Assembly (NCBI RefSeq): GCF_016598485.1
Contig: NZ_JAEMUW010000014.1
Coordinates: 1-64,000, forward strand
Direction of reading: 5' to 3'
Source: Micromonospora coerulea
GTDB taxonomy: Bacteria; Actinomycetota; Actinomycetes; Mycobacteriales; Micromonosporaceae
Length of the DNA: 64,000 nucleotides
Below are positions 33,126 to 41,034 of this stretch, in pieces. The notes below the pieces were generated by a model. It worked only from the letters and a program-made list of their open reading frames with translations. It did not search any database and was not told the origin of the DNA. The position numbers and the translations under genes were made by a program. Position 1 is the first letter of the stretch. Each line of letters begins with the position of its first letter.

Positions 33126-33347
33126 GCGCACCAGCGGATCGTCGAGCTGATCGCGGTCGACGACCGGGTGGTCGTCTCGCTCGCGCAGACGTACCGGCGG
33201 GACGCGACCGGAGCGACCGCGGTGCAGCGCGCCTGCAAGATGTACCGGCTGGCCGGCGAAAACTTCGTCCAGTTCTGGGGCGAGCAGGACACCTACGGCC
33301 TGCTGCGTGGCCTCGGGCTGCTGCCCGACGAGCCGATCGCCTTCTGA
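33126..33347 (+). pseudogene. SnoaL/NTF2-like protein, C-terminal relic
   Basis: A 73-codon open stretch with QRIVELIAVDDRVVVSLA, ACKMYRLAGENFVQFWGEQD and YGLLRGLGLLPDEP, the typical last strands and helix of SnoaL-like (NTF2 fold) proteins. A TGA precedes it in frame and there is no start, so only the 3' end survives. It overlaps the end of the DUF6232 copy B gene on the other strand by 55 bp. No function expected. Confidence 0.6.
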
Positions 33348-33814
33348 CCCCGGGCCGGTGCCGGCGTGGACTCCATCGCCCGCTGCACCGCCCGGTAGAT
33401 CTGCCCGAAGCGCAGCGCGTCACCTGTGGACAGCAGCCGGACCGGCTGGCCGCGCCAGCGGGCCCACATCTCCAGTTGCCGGCTGCCCCGGGCGTACGAG
33501 CGGTCCAGGTGTTCGAAGAGGAAATCGGCGAGCGGCCCGACCCCGAGCCCGACCAGCACCGACACCCCGACGATGGCGAGCGTGACGGTCGGCGAGCGGT
33601 GCAGCACGACCGCCAGCCCGACGCCGAGCAGGGCGGCGACCAGCGGCCCGGCCAGCGCGGCGCCGATCGCGCCCCGGCCGACGAGCACCCGCCAGGAGCG
33701 GCTGCCCCGCCGGTGCCAGACCATGCTGAGTTCCGCGAGCGGAAACGAGCGGCCGTCCACTTGGACGGCCGTGGAGGTGACCTGCACCGACCTGTCGTCG
33801 TAGTACGTGATCAT
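33293..33814 (-). CDS. DUF6232 membrane protein (copy B)
   Basis: 173 residues, clear paralogue of the protein at 32548-33030: TYYDDRSVQVTSTAVQVDG, VWHRRGSRSW, two membrane helices, LDRSYARGSRQLEMWARWRG and the same 15-residue C-terminal box DALRFGQIYRAVQRA. The last 25 residues are a Ser/Arg/Pro tail that overlaps the SnoaL relic, so that tail was probably gained when the gene ran into it. ATG at 33814. Function unknown. Confidence 0.75.
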   Translation of the reverse strand: MITYYDDRSVQVTSTAVQVDGRSFPLAELSMVWHRRGSRSWRVLVGRGAIGAALAGPLVAALLGVGLAVVLHRSPTVTLAIVGVSVLVGLGVGPLADFLFEHLDRSYARGSRQLEMWARWRGQPVRLLSTGDALRFGQIYRAVQRAMESTPAPARGQKAIGSSGSSPRPRSRP

Positions 33815-33912
33815 GGTCTGACTCCCGGTGGCGGGGCGGACACCACACTACTTACCCCAACGAGCCGGGTCGTAAGGTTGGCACGCGACTTCGACGAGGA
33901 AGTGAGGGCAGC

Positions 33913-34686
33913 GTGGGCGAGTTCGTTCGGCTGGAAACCAAGGACGGCATCGGCACCATCCGGCTGGAGCGGCCGCCGATGAACGCGCTCAACACCCAGG
34001 TGCAGGAGGAGCTGCGGGATGCCGCGGCCGCCGCCACCGCCGACCCGGAGGTCCGCGCGGTCATCGTGTACGGCGGGGAGAAGGTCTTCGCCGCCGGCGC
34101 GGACATCAAGGAGATGGCCGACATGTCCTACGTGGACATGGCGGAACGGGCCGCCGACCTGTCCAGCGCGCTCGGCGCGATCGCCCGGATCCCCAAGCCG
34201 GTCGTCGCCGCGATCACCGGGTACGCCCTCGGCGGCGGCTGCGAGCTGGCCCTGGCCTGCGACTGGCGGGTGGTGGCCGAGGACGCCAAGCTCGGCCAGC
34301 CGGAGATCAAGCTGGGCATCATCCCCGGTGCCGGCGGCACCCAGCGGCTGGCCCGCCTGGTGGGCCCGGCCCGGGCCAAGGACCTGATCATGTCCGGCCG
34401 GATGATCGACGCCCAGGAGGCGCTGCGGATCGGCCTGGCCGACCGGGTGGTGCCCGCCGCGAAGGTCTACGACGCCGCCGTCACGCTGGTGAAGCCGTTC
34501 CTGACCGGGCCGATGCAGGCGCTGCGGGCGGCCAAGCTGGCCGTGGACGGCGGCCTGGACATGGACCTCAACTCCGGTCTGGCCTGGGAGAGTCAGCTCT
34601 TCGCGGCGCTGTTCGCCACCGACGACCGGCGCGAGGGCATGGCCGCGTTCGTCGAGAAGCGCAAGCCGGACTTCACCGGTCGCTGA
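33913..34686 (+). CDS. Enoyl-CoA hydratase/isomerase family protein
   Basis: 257 residues. Crotonase fold: IRLERPPMNALN at the start, oxyanion-hole strands VFAAGADIKEM and ALGGGCELALACD. The first crotonase Glu lies in LGQPEIKLGIIPGAGGTQRL, which places it with enoyl-CoA hydratases (EchA-type). C-terminal helix ends in EKRKPDF. Hydrates 2-enoyl-CoA in fatty-acid oxidation. GTG at 33913 with GAGGG upstream. No other beta-oxidation gene is adjacent. Confidence 0.9.
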   Translation: MGEFVRLETKDGIGTIRLERPPMNALNTQVQEELRDAAAAATADPEVRAVIVYGGEKVFAAGADIKEMADMSYVDMAERAADLSSALGAIARIPKPVVAAITGYALGGGCELALACDWRVVAEDAKLGQPEIKLGIIPGAGGTQRLARLVGPARAKDLIMSGRMIDAQEALRIGLADRVVPAAKVYDAAVTLVKPFLTGPMQALRAAKLAVDGGLDMDLNSGLAWESQLFAALFATDDRREGMAAFVEKRKPDFTGR

Positions 34687-34694
34687 GCCGGGTC

Positions 34695-34726
34695 CGGGTC
34701 GGCGGCGGACGCCCGCCGCCGACCCG
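34695..34726. terminator. Terminator after enoyl-CoA hydratase
   Basis: Perfect 14-bp GC stem (34695-34708 with 34713-34726), loop ACGC, 8 bp past the stop codon. Confidence 0.75.
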
Positions 34727-34795
34727 AGAGCGGTTCACATTCCGCCTACCGGCCAGTAGCGTGTGACACCGGTCATGTGACGAAGGGAAGCGGCG

Positions 34796-36418
34796 ATGAC
34801 GGAACGGGTCGAGGGTCACGGCGGAGAGCTGGCGCTGGCGGCGCTGCGCGCGCACGGCGTACGGGAGATGTTCACCCTCTCCGGCGGGCACGTCTTCCCG
34901 CTCTACGACGCGGCGCACTCCACCGGCTTCCCGCTCTACGACGTCCGGCACGAGCAGACGGCCGTCTTCGCCGCCGAGGCGGTGGCGAAGCTGCAGCGCC
35001 GGCCCGGCCTGGCCGTGCTCACCGCCGGGCCCGGCGTCACCAATGGCGTCTCCGGGCTGACCAGCGCCTTCTTCAACGCCTCCCCCGTGCTCGTGCTGGG
35101 CGGTCGGGCGCCGCAGTTCCGCTGGGGCTCCGGCAGCCTGCAGGAGATGGACCACCTGCCGCTGATCTCGCCGGTCACCAAGCACGCCGAGACGGTGTTC
35201 AGCGCCGACGACATCCCACGCGCGGTGACCGCCGCCCTCACCGCGGCGCTCACCCCGCACCGCGGGCCGGCCTTCCTCGACTTCCCCCTGGAGGCGGTCT
35301 TCTCGGTCGGCGACGCGGAGCTGCCGGCGGTGTCGCCGATCGCCCCGATCGAGGCCGACCCGGACGAGGTGGCGAAGGCCGCCGGCCTGATCGCGGGCGC
35401 GAGCCGGCCGGTCATCATCGCCGGCTCCGACGTGTACGCCGGCGACGCGATCGACGCCCTGCGCGCCGCCGCCGAGGCGCTCGGCGTGCCGGTCTTCACC
35501 AACGGCATGGGTCGCGGCGCGCTGCCGCCCACCCACCCGCTCGCCTTCGCCAAGGCCCGCCGGGTGGCGGTCAAGGGTGCGGACGTGGTGGTGGTGGTCG
35601 GCACCCCGCTGGACTTCCGGCTCAGCTTCGGCGACTTCGGCGACGCCAAGGTCGTGCACGTGGTCGACGCGCCCAGCCAGCGTGCCGGGCACGTGCAGCC
35701 GGCTGCCGCCCCCGCCGGCGACCTGCGGCTCATCCTCACCGCGTTCGCCGAGCACCCCGGCGACCGGGCCGACCACACCGACTGGATCGCCCAGCTCCGG
35801 GTCGCCGAGCACGCCGCCAAGGCCCGCGACGCCGAGGAGATGGCCGCCGACACCGACCCGATCCGGCCCGCCCGGATCTACGGCGAGCTGCGCAAGGTCC
35901 TCGCCCCCGACGCCATCACCATCGGCGACGGCGGCGACTTCGTCTCCTACGCCGGGAAGTACCTCGAGCCGGCGCAGCCCGGCACCTGGCTCGACCCCGG
36001 CCCGTACGGCTGCCTGGGCACCGGGATGGGCTACGCGATGGGGGCCCGGGTCAGCCACCCCGACCGGCAGATCTGCGTGCTGATGGGCGACGGCGCGGCC
36101 GGCTTCTCGCTGATGGACGTCGAGTCCCTGGCGCGGCAGAAGTTGCCCGTGGTCATCGTGGTCGGCAACAACGGCATCTGGGGCCTGGAGAAGCACCCGA
36201 TGCGGGCCATGTACGGCTACGACGTCGCCGCCGACCTCCAGCCCGGGCTGCGCTACGACCGGGTGGCCGAGGCGCTCGGCGGCGCGGGGGAGACGGTGGA
36301 GAAGGCCGCCGACCTCGGCCCGGCCCTGACCCGCGCGTTCGACGCCGGCGTGCCGTACCTGGTCAACGTGCTGACCGATCCCGCGGACGCGTACCCCCGC
36401 TCGTCGAACCTGGCCTGA
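34796..36418 (+). CDS. Thiamine-diphosphate enzyme, acetolactate synthase-like
   Basis: 540 residues. ThDP family: catalytic Glu in YDVRHEQTAVFAAEA (about 55), TAGPGVTNGVSGL, central domain with VIIAGSDVYAGDA. The ThDP-binding motif MGDGAAGFSLMDVESLARQ with NN after 27 residues (VVGNNGIWG) completes it. Resembles IlvG-like and oxalyl-/2-hydroxyacyl-CoA lyase-like proteins of mycobacteria. No small regulatory subunit (ilvN) or other branched-chain gene follows, so acetolactate synthase activity is not proven. ATG at 34796 after AAGGGAAGC. Confidence 0.85.
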   Translation: MTERVEGHGGELALAALRAHGVREMFTLSGGHVFPLYDAAHSTGFPLYDVRHEQTAVFAAEAVAKLQRRPGLAVLTAGPGVTNGVSGLTSAFFNASPVLVLGGRAPQFRWGSGSLQEMDHLPLISPVTKHAETVFSADDIPRAVTAALTAALTPHRGPAFLDFPLEAVFSVGDAELPAVSPIAPIEADPDEVAKAAGLIAGASRPVIIAGSDVYAGDAIDALRAAAEALGVPVFTNGMGRGALPPTHPLAFAKARRVAVKGADVVVVVGTPLDFRLSFGDFGDAKVVHVVDAPSQRAGHVQPAAAPAGDLRLILTAFAEHPGDRADHTDWIAQLRVAEHAAKARDAEEMAADTDPIRPARIYGELRKVLAPDAITIGDGGDFVSYAGKYLEPAQPGTWLDPGPYGCLGTGMGYAMGARVSHPDRQICVLMGDGAAGFSLMDVESLARQKLPVVIVVGNNGIWGLEKHPMRAMYGYDVAADLQPGLRYDRVAEALGGAGETVEKAADLGPALTRAFDAGVPYLVNVLTDPADAYPRSSNLA

Positions 36419-36430
36419 CCACGACCGCTG

Positions 36431-36464
36431 GACCGCCGTCGCCGGGTGACCGGCGACGGCGGTC
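36431..36464 (+). terminator. Terminator after the ThDP enzyme
   Basis: Perfect 15-bp stem (36431-36445 with 36450-36464), loop GTGA, followed by GCGTTTCTGT. Confidence 0.8.
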
Positions 36465-36568
36465 GCGTTTCTGTCCCCAGCAAAATCAGCGGAATGTCAG
36501 CCGGTATCGACGTAACGTCAGCCCCGTCGCTCATCCTGGGGTGGCCAGCGACAACGACGGGAGCTCAG

Positions 36569-37540
36569 ATGACATACGCGATTCAGGCGGAGGGGCTGGT
36601 CCGCCGCTTCGGCGCGACCACCGCCCTCGCCGGAGTCGACCTCGCCGTCCCCACCGGGACGGTGTTCGGTCTGCTCGGGCCGAACGGGGCGGGCAAGACC
36701 ACCGCGGTCCGGGTGCTCGCCACCCTGCTCGCCGCCGACGAGGGGCACGCCACGGTCGGCGGGTACGACGTCCGCCGCGATGCCCACCGGGTCCGCCAGC
36801 TGATCGGCCTGACCGGCCAGTACGCCTCGGTCGACGAGACGCTGACCGGCACCGAGAACCTGCTGCTGATCGGCCGGCTGCTCGGGATGCGCCGGGTCGA
36901 CGCCCGGGTCCGCGCCCGGCAGCTGCTCGCCGACTTCCAGCTCAGCGACGCCGCCGACCGGGCGGCGAAGACCTACTCGGGCGGCATGCGTCGCCGCCTG
37001 GACCTGGCCGCCAGCCTGGTGGGCCGGCCGCAGGTGCTCTTTCTCGACGAGCCGACCACCGGGCTCGACCCGCGCAGCCGCAACGACCTGTGGGACATCG
37101 TCCGGGGCCTGGTCGCCGACGGGGTGACCGTGCTGCTGACCACCCAATACCTGGAGGAGGCCGACCAGCTCGCCGGCGAGATCGCCGTGGTCGACCACGG
37201 TCGGGTCATCGCTCAGGGCACCCCGGAGGAGCTGAAGGCGAAGACCGGCGGGCAGATTCTGACGGTCCGGCCGGCGGACGCCAGCGACCTGCCGACCGTG
37301 GTGTCCATCGCCGGGGAGGTCGCCGGGGGGACCCCCGAAGTCGCCCAGACCACCGTGACCGTGCCGGTGAACGACCCCGGCGTGTTGCCCGCCGTGGTGC
37401 GCCGGCTCGACCAGGCCGAGATCACGATCGCCGAGCTGGCGCTGCGCGGCTCCAGCCTGGACGAGGTCTTCCTCTCCCTGACCGGCCACCGGGCCGAGCA
37501 GGACGGCTCCGACGTTGGACTGGAAAGGATTCCGGCTTGA
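36569..37540 (+). CDS. drrA: Daunorubicin resistance-type ABC ATPase
   Basis: 323 residues of the DrrA family that powers drug or lipid export. Walker A LLGPNGAGKTTAVRVLATL, Q-loop TGQYASVDETLTG, signature YSGGMRRRLDLA, Walker B VLFLDEPTTGLDP, switch region LLTTQYLEEADQL. The C-terminal CREEM-like region holds EITIAELALRGSSLDEVFLSLTG, which identifies DrrA proteins. ATG at 36569 with GGGAGC upstream. Its partner permease lies at 38872; a TnpB element is inserted directly at the stop codon. Confidence 0.9.
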   Translation: MTYAIQAEGLVRRFGATTALAGVDLAVPTGTVFGLLGPNGAGKTTAVRVLATLLAADEGHATVGGYDVRRDAHRVRQLIGLTGQYASVDETLTGTENLLLIGRLLGMRRVDARVRARQLLADFQLSDAADRAAKTYSGGMRRRLDLAASLVGRPQVLFLDEPTTGLDPRSRNDLWDIVRGLVADGVTVLLTTQYLEEADQLAGEIAVVDHGRVIAQGTPEELKAKTGGQILTVRPADASDLPTVVSIAGEVAGGTPEVAQTTVTVPVNDPGVLPAVVRRLDQAEITIAELALRGSSLDEVFLSLTGHRAEQDGSDVGLERIPA

Positions 37541-37700
37541 CATCCTCCCCTCCCTCCGGGGAGGGGATTCCCACGGTCGCCCGTGGGGCTTCCTGTTTCA
37601 CCGCCGACTGCCCGTAGGGAGGACTCCCGTGAGGTCTTACGTCAGCTCCACAGGCGTTTCACCTCTCCGCCAGCCCGGCGGCGAGGATGTTCCTGGCTGC
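37541..37700 (-). ncRNA. Predicted omega RNA (reRNA) of TnpB
   Basis: In TnpB systems the guide RNA spans the 3' end of tnpB and the element's right end and reads into the flank. Here that is the minus strand through both right-end hairpins. The guide would be the flank just beyond, beginning tcaagccggaatcctttcca, which is the 3' end of drrA. Position inferred from family knowledge; no transcript evidence. Confidence 0.45.
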
Positions 37701-38771
37701 GTTCACGTCCCGGTCGTGGATTACCCCGCAGCCGCCACACGCCCACGACCGGATCGACAGCGACATGGACGTGTTGAGACGGCCGCACGCCGAGCAGGTC
37801 TTGGACGACGGGCACCAGCGGTCAATAGCGACAACGGTTCGCCGGTACCAGGCGGCCTTGTACTCCAGCATGCGCCGCAGGTCGGACCATGCCGCGTCGG
37901 AGATGGCGCGGGCCAGTCGGTGGTTGCGGAGCATGGTGCGCACGCTGAGGTCTTCGATCACGACCGTTTGGTTCTCGCGGACGAGTCGAGTGGTCAGCTT
38001 GTGCAGGTGGTCCCGCCGCCGGTCCGCGATGCGGGCGTGAATACGGGCAACCTTCAGTTGGGCCTTGACCCGGTTCGTGGAGTCTTTCGCCTTGCGGGAC
38101 AACTCCCGCTGGGCCCTCGCGAGCTTGCGCCGGTCGGTGCGTTCGTGTTTCGGGTTGGCAATCTTCTCGCCGGTGGACAGGGTTACCAGGCTGGTGATTC
38201 CGGCGTCCACCCCGACTGCGGTGTTCGCCGCTGGCAGGGGCTGTACGGTCGGGTCTTCCACCAGCAGGGATACGAACCAGCGGCCGGCGGCGTCTCGGGA
38301 CACCGTCGCGGTGGACGGCTGCGCGCCCTCGGGCAGAGGCCGGGACCAGACAATGGTCAGAGGTGTATCCATCTTGGCGAGGGTGAGCTGATTGTCCCGC
38401 CACCGGAACGCCGACCGGGTGTACTCCGCGGACGCCCGCGACTTGCGCTTGGCCTTGAACCGCGGGTACCGGGAGCGCTTGTCCCAGAACCCGGCGAACG
38501 CTGCCTGAAGGTGCCGAAGCGTCTGCTGCAACGGCACCGACGACACCTCGTTGAGGAACGCCAGCCCGTCGGCGCGTTTCCACTCGGTCAGCCACGCCGA
38601 GGTCTGCACGTACGTCGTGCGCTGCCGGTCAACCACCCACGCGCGGGTACGCGCCTCCAACGCCCGGTTGTAGACCAGGCGGACGCACCCGAACGTCCGG
38701 TTCAACTGCTCTGCCTGCTCAGGAGACGGATAGAAGCGGTACTTGTAGGCCCGCTTTACCACATCGCCCAT
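37659..38771 (-). CDS. tnpB: TnpB RNA-guided nuclease of IS element
   Basis: 370 residues. N-terminal OrfB HTH/wedge region (YKYRFYPSPEQAEQLNRTFG, VRLVYNRALE). Split RuvC nuclease with Asp189 in AVGVDAGITS, Glu273 in VVIEDLSV and Asp355 in IHDRDVNAARN, all intact. Zinc ribbon CSACG (326-330) and CGGCG (345-349). Length is normal, so it should be an active RNA-guided DNA nuclease. Family members cut DNA next to a short TAM and help keep the element at its site. ATG at 38771; GTG at 38759 is also possible. Confidence 0.9.
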   Translation of the reverse strand: MGDVVKRAYKYRFYPSPEQAEQLNRTFGCVRLVYNRALEARTRAWVVDRQRTTYVQTSAWLTEWKRADGLAFLNEVSSVPLQQTLRHLQAAFAGFWDKRSRYPRFKAKRKSRASAEYTRSAFRWRDNQLTLAKMDTPLTIVWSRPLPEGAQPSTATVSRDAAGRWFVSLLVEDPTVQPLPAANTAVGVDAGITSLVTLSTGEKIANPKHERTDRRKLARAQRELSRKAKDSTNRVKAQLKVARIHARIADRRRDHLHKLTTRLVRENQTVVIEDLSVRTMLRNHRLARAISDAAWSDLRRMLEYKAAWYRRTVVAIDRWCPSSKTCSACGRLNTSMSLSIRSWACGGCGVIHDRDVNAARNILAAGLAER

Positions 38772-38871
38772 AGCTCACAGTCTATCACCGCCTTGTGTGA
38801 AACGATCATGGAAGGGAGGGAGCGGCGTCTTATCCACGCCTGATCGCAGGGGTCTGCGCGCCGCAATCCTG

Positions 38872-39684
38872 ATGACCACAGCCACCCTCACCGCGCCCCC
38901 GTTGGTCCCGGCCCGCCGGCCGGGCGTCGCCGCCGGGCTGCGGCACACCCTCACCCTGGCCTGGCGCAGCCTGGTGCAGATCAAGCACAACCCGATGGAG
39001 CTGCTCGACCTGAGCATCCAGCCGGTGATGTTCGTGCTGCTCTTCACGTACGTCTTCGGCGGGGCGATCTCGGGCACCCCCGGCGACTACCTGAAGTTCG
39101 CGTTGCCCGGGATCATCGTCCAGAACGCCTTCTTCGCCACCATGACCACCGGGTTCGGGCTCAACAACGATTTGACCAAGGGGGTCTTCGACCGGCTGCG
39201 CGCGCTGCCGATCGCCCGCTGGTCCCCGCTGGCCGGCCGGATCCTCGCCGACACCGTCAAGCAGGCGTGGTCGGTGTCGCTGCTGGTCGGGGTCGGTGCG
39301 ATCCTCGGCTTCCGGCTGGCCAACGGCACGCTCGGCCTGCTCGGCGCGTTCGCCCTGCTGCTCGCCTTCTCGCTGGCAGTCTCGTGGATCTCGGTGCTGG
39401 TCGGGGTGCTGGTCAGCGAGCCGGAGAAGGTGCAGATCTTCGGCTTCATGGTGATCTTTCCGCTGACCTTCACCAGCAACGCCTTCGTGCCGACCGAGAC
39501 CATGCCGTCCTGGCTCCAACGCTGGGTGGAGGTCAACCCGGTGACGATCCTGGCCGACGCGCTGCGTGGCCTGCTGGTCGGCGGCCCGGTGGCCGGGCCG
39601 GTCGTCCAGTCGCTGATCTGGGCCGCTGCCCTCGCCGCCGTGTTCGCCCCGCTCGCCGTGCGGGCGCTCAGGCGTCGAGTGTGA
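38872..39684 (+). CDS. drrB: ABC-2 type permease, DrrB-like
   Basis: 270 residues. A soluble start (TTATLTAPPLVPARRPG) is followed by six membrane helices. DLSIQPVMFVLLFTYVFGG and TTGFGLNNDLTKGVFDRLRALP are hallmarks of DrrB-type exporters. With the ATPase at 36569 it should form a drug or lipid exporter. ATG at 38872 has no ribosome binding site close by; the native leader may have been replaced by the end of the TnpB element, which could lower or uncouple its expression. Confidence 0.88.
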   Translation: MTTATLTAPPLVPARRPGVAAGLRHTLTLAWRSLVQIKHNPMELLDLSIQPVMFVLLFTYVFGGAISGTPGDYLKFALPGIIVQNAFFATMTTGFGLNNDLTKGVFDRLRALPIARWSPLAGRILADTVKQAWSVSLLVGVGAILGFRLANGTLGLLGAFALLLAFSLAVSWISVLVGVLVSEPEKVQIFGFMVIFPLTFTSNAFVPTETMPSWLQRWVEVNPVTILADALRGLLVGGPVAGPVVQSLIWAAALAAVFAPLAVRALRRRV

Positions 39685-39825
39685 CCCGTACCGCCTCCGC
39701 GGCGGTCTCCAGCCGGGGACGATCCAGCACCGAGTGGGCCGCCCCGGACCCCGGTCGCCGCGCCGAGCAACCGGACGGCGGCGGCCACCCACGGATCGGG
39801 GTCGGTGCGGAGCCCGTGGAACCTC
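39668..39825 (-). pseudogene. BTAD/AfsR-type regulator, C-terminal relic
   Basis: FHGLRTDPDPWVAAAVRLLGA in one frame and AAHSVLDRPRLETAAEAVRV in the next join to the typical C-terminus of TPR-containing AfsR/LuxR-like regulators (ARLLGAA-RG-A pattern). One frameshift lies near 39745. The stop at 39668 overlaps the DrrB end. No upstream part is left. Identification rests on a short match. Confidence 0.4.
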
Positions 39826-39856
39826 CCCGGAGGGGAGCTGGAAGTTCGCCGGTCGA

Positions 39857-40294
39857 CTAGACCTCGGGACGGTCCTGCTCGCGGGGCGAGCCGTCCTCCC
39901 GGCGGCGCAGCTCCTCCTCGCGGCGGCGCAGGTCGTCCTCCCAGCGGCGGAAGAGCTCCTGGTCCTGCTGCCGGGGCCGCTCCCCGAGGGACGACAGGAA
40001 CGCCGGGTCGTCGTCCGGCGCCACCTGGCGATGACCACGGTCCCGCTCGGAGAAGCCGTTTCCCATCGGCCAGGCGGTCCGGGGGCGGCGGCTCGCGCCC
40101 GCCTCCCGACCGGCGACGAACCAGGCGATCGACCCGACCAGCGGGAAGAACAGGATGATCAGCACCCAGGCGATCCGGGGCAGCGCCCTAATCTCGCCCT
40201 CCTCCGCGGAGAGGCAGCTGATCAGCGCACAGATGCCGAGGACGACCTCGGCCAGGAAGAGAAGCCCGTACAGGCGAATCATGTCCGACATCAT
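39857..40294 (-). CDS. PLDc_N (phospholipase D nuclease N-terminal) membrane protein
   Basis: 145 residues. Two membrane helices (LYGLLFLAEVVLGICALISC and RIAWVLIILFFPLVGSIAWFVAG) form the PLDc_N-type anchor. A charged cytoplasmic tail follows, ending in a Glu/Arg helix (LRRREEELRRRED). No catalytic HKD motif. Start at ATG 40294 (40291 and 40282 also possible). Third gene of a minus-strand operon with two DUF202 genes, 16 bp apart. Confidence 0.75.
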   Translation of the reverse strand: MMSDMIRLYGLLFLAEVVLGICALISCLSAEEGEIRALPRIAWVLIILFFPLVGSIAWFVAGREAGASRRPRTAWPMGNGFSERDRGHRQVAPDDDPAFLSSLGERPRQQDQELFRRWEDDLRRREEELRRREDGSPREQDRPEV

Positions 40295-40310
40295 GGACCA
40301 CCGGTGCCGC

Positions 40311-40610
40311 TCAGCGCAGCCCGCGTGCCACCGCCAGCGCACCGAGCAGGGCGAAGCCGGCGGCGGCCAGCGCGGTCAGCGGGAGTGACCAGCGCTGCGC
40401 CCGGCGCAACCCGGCGCCGGTGGCCCGGCGCCAGGTCAGGGCGAGGGTGCCCAGCCAGCCCAGTACCGCCACGCCGGCCAGCAGCGCGCCGGCCGGGTCG
40501 CCGGTGAGGGCGAGCCGGACCATCAGCACGGCGACCGCGGTGAACGCCAGCAGAGTGCGGCGCCAGGCCAGCCGGGTCCGCTCCGGTTGGAGGCCGGGGT
40601 CGCCGGTCAC
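40311..40610 (-). CDS. DUF202 membrane protein
   Basis: 99 residues, three membrane helices. Starts GDPGLQPERTRLAWRRTLLAF, the DUF202 signature (N-terminal ERT-LAW-RT). GTG at 40610 overlaps the stop of the upstream DUF202 gene. Function unknown; the two probably form one membrane complex. Confidence 0.8.
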   Translation of the reverse strand: MTGDPGLQPERTRLAWRRTLLAFTAVAVLMVRLALTGDPAGALLAGVAVLGWLGTLALTWRRATGAGLRRAQRWSLPLTALAAAGFALLGALAVARGLR

Positions 40611-40993
40611 CCGAGCGCCCGGGCCAGCACCGCGATCACCAGCAGCAGCGCGCCCAGGGCGACGGACAGGGCGAGCACGGCCGGGAAGCGCGACGCCGGC
40701 AGCTCCTCGCCGAGCCGGATCGCCCGCTCGGTACGCGCCCAGTGGTCCACCGCCCGCACGGCGACCGCCGCGCCGAGCAGCAACAGCGCGATGGCGATCA
40801 CCTCGCGCAGGTGCGCCACGGGCATGGGCGGCAGGAACTGGGCGGCGGCCAGCCCACCGGCGATCAGGGCCAGCCCGGTCCGCAGCCAGGCCAGGAAGGT
40901 CCGCTCGTTGGCCAGCGAGAAGCGGTAGTCGGGCGTGGTGCCGACCGATCGCAGCTCGCGCGGGTCGAACCACCGCCTGATCGCCTCCCACAC
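40607..40993 (-). CDS. DUF202 (YidH-like) membrane protein
   Basis: 128 residues, three helices after DYRFSLANERTFLAWLRTGL, the longer YidH version of DUF202. GTG at 40993. First gene of the operon 40993-39857. In E. coli YidH sits with YidG in a similar pair; biochemical role is unknown. Confidence 0.82.
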   Translation of the reverse strand: MWEAIRRWFDPRELRSVGTTPDYRFSLANERTFLAWLRTGLALIAGGLAAAQFLPPMPVAHLREVIAIALLLLGAAVAVRAVDHWARTERAIRLGEELPASRFPAVLALSVALGALLLVIAVLARALG

Positions 40994-41034
40994 GTCGTCG
41001 ATTATCCGCTTTGCCCGGTGAATAGCCTGGGGGG

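Larger units (their letters stand above)
37541..38860 (-). mobile_element. IS200/IS605-superfamily element with tnpB only (IS1341-like)
   Basis: The element separates the ATPase and permease of a drrAB-like operon. It carries tnpB and no tnpA, so it needs a transposase in trans. At the right end (low coordinates) are two hairpins: CCTCCCC/GGGGAGG (37544-37564) and CCCACGG-TCGC-CCGTGGG (37570-37587). At the other end are GGCGT/ACGCC (38824-38840) and CGCAG/CTGCG (38845-38858). The exact ends are uncertain: low end 37538-37541, high end between 38840 and 38871. No target duplication is seen, as expected for this superfamily. Confidence 0.8.

Noticed and set aside
39828..39846. CCTCCCCGGAGGGG palindrome resembling the TnpB element end
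   Set aside because: Short GC palindromes are common here; no second element end or tnpB near it.
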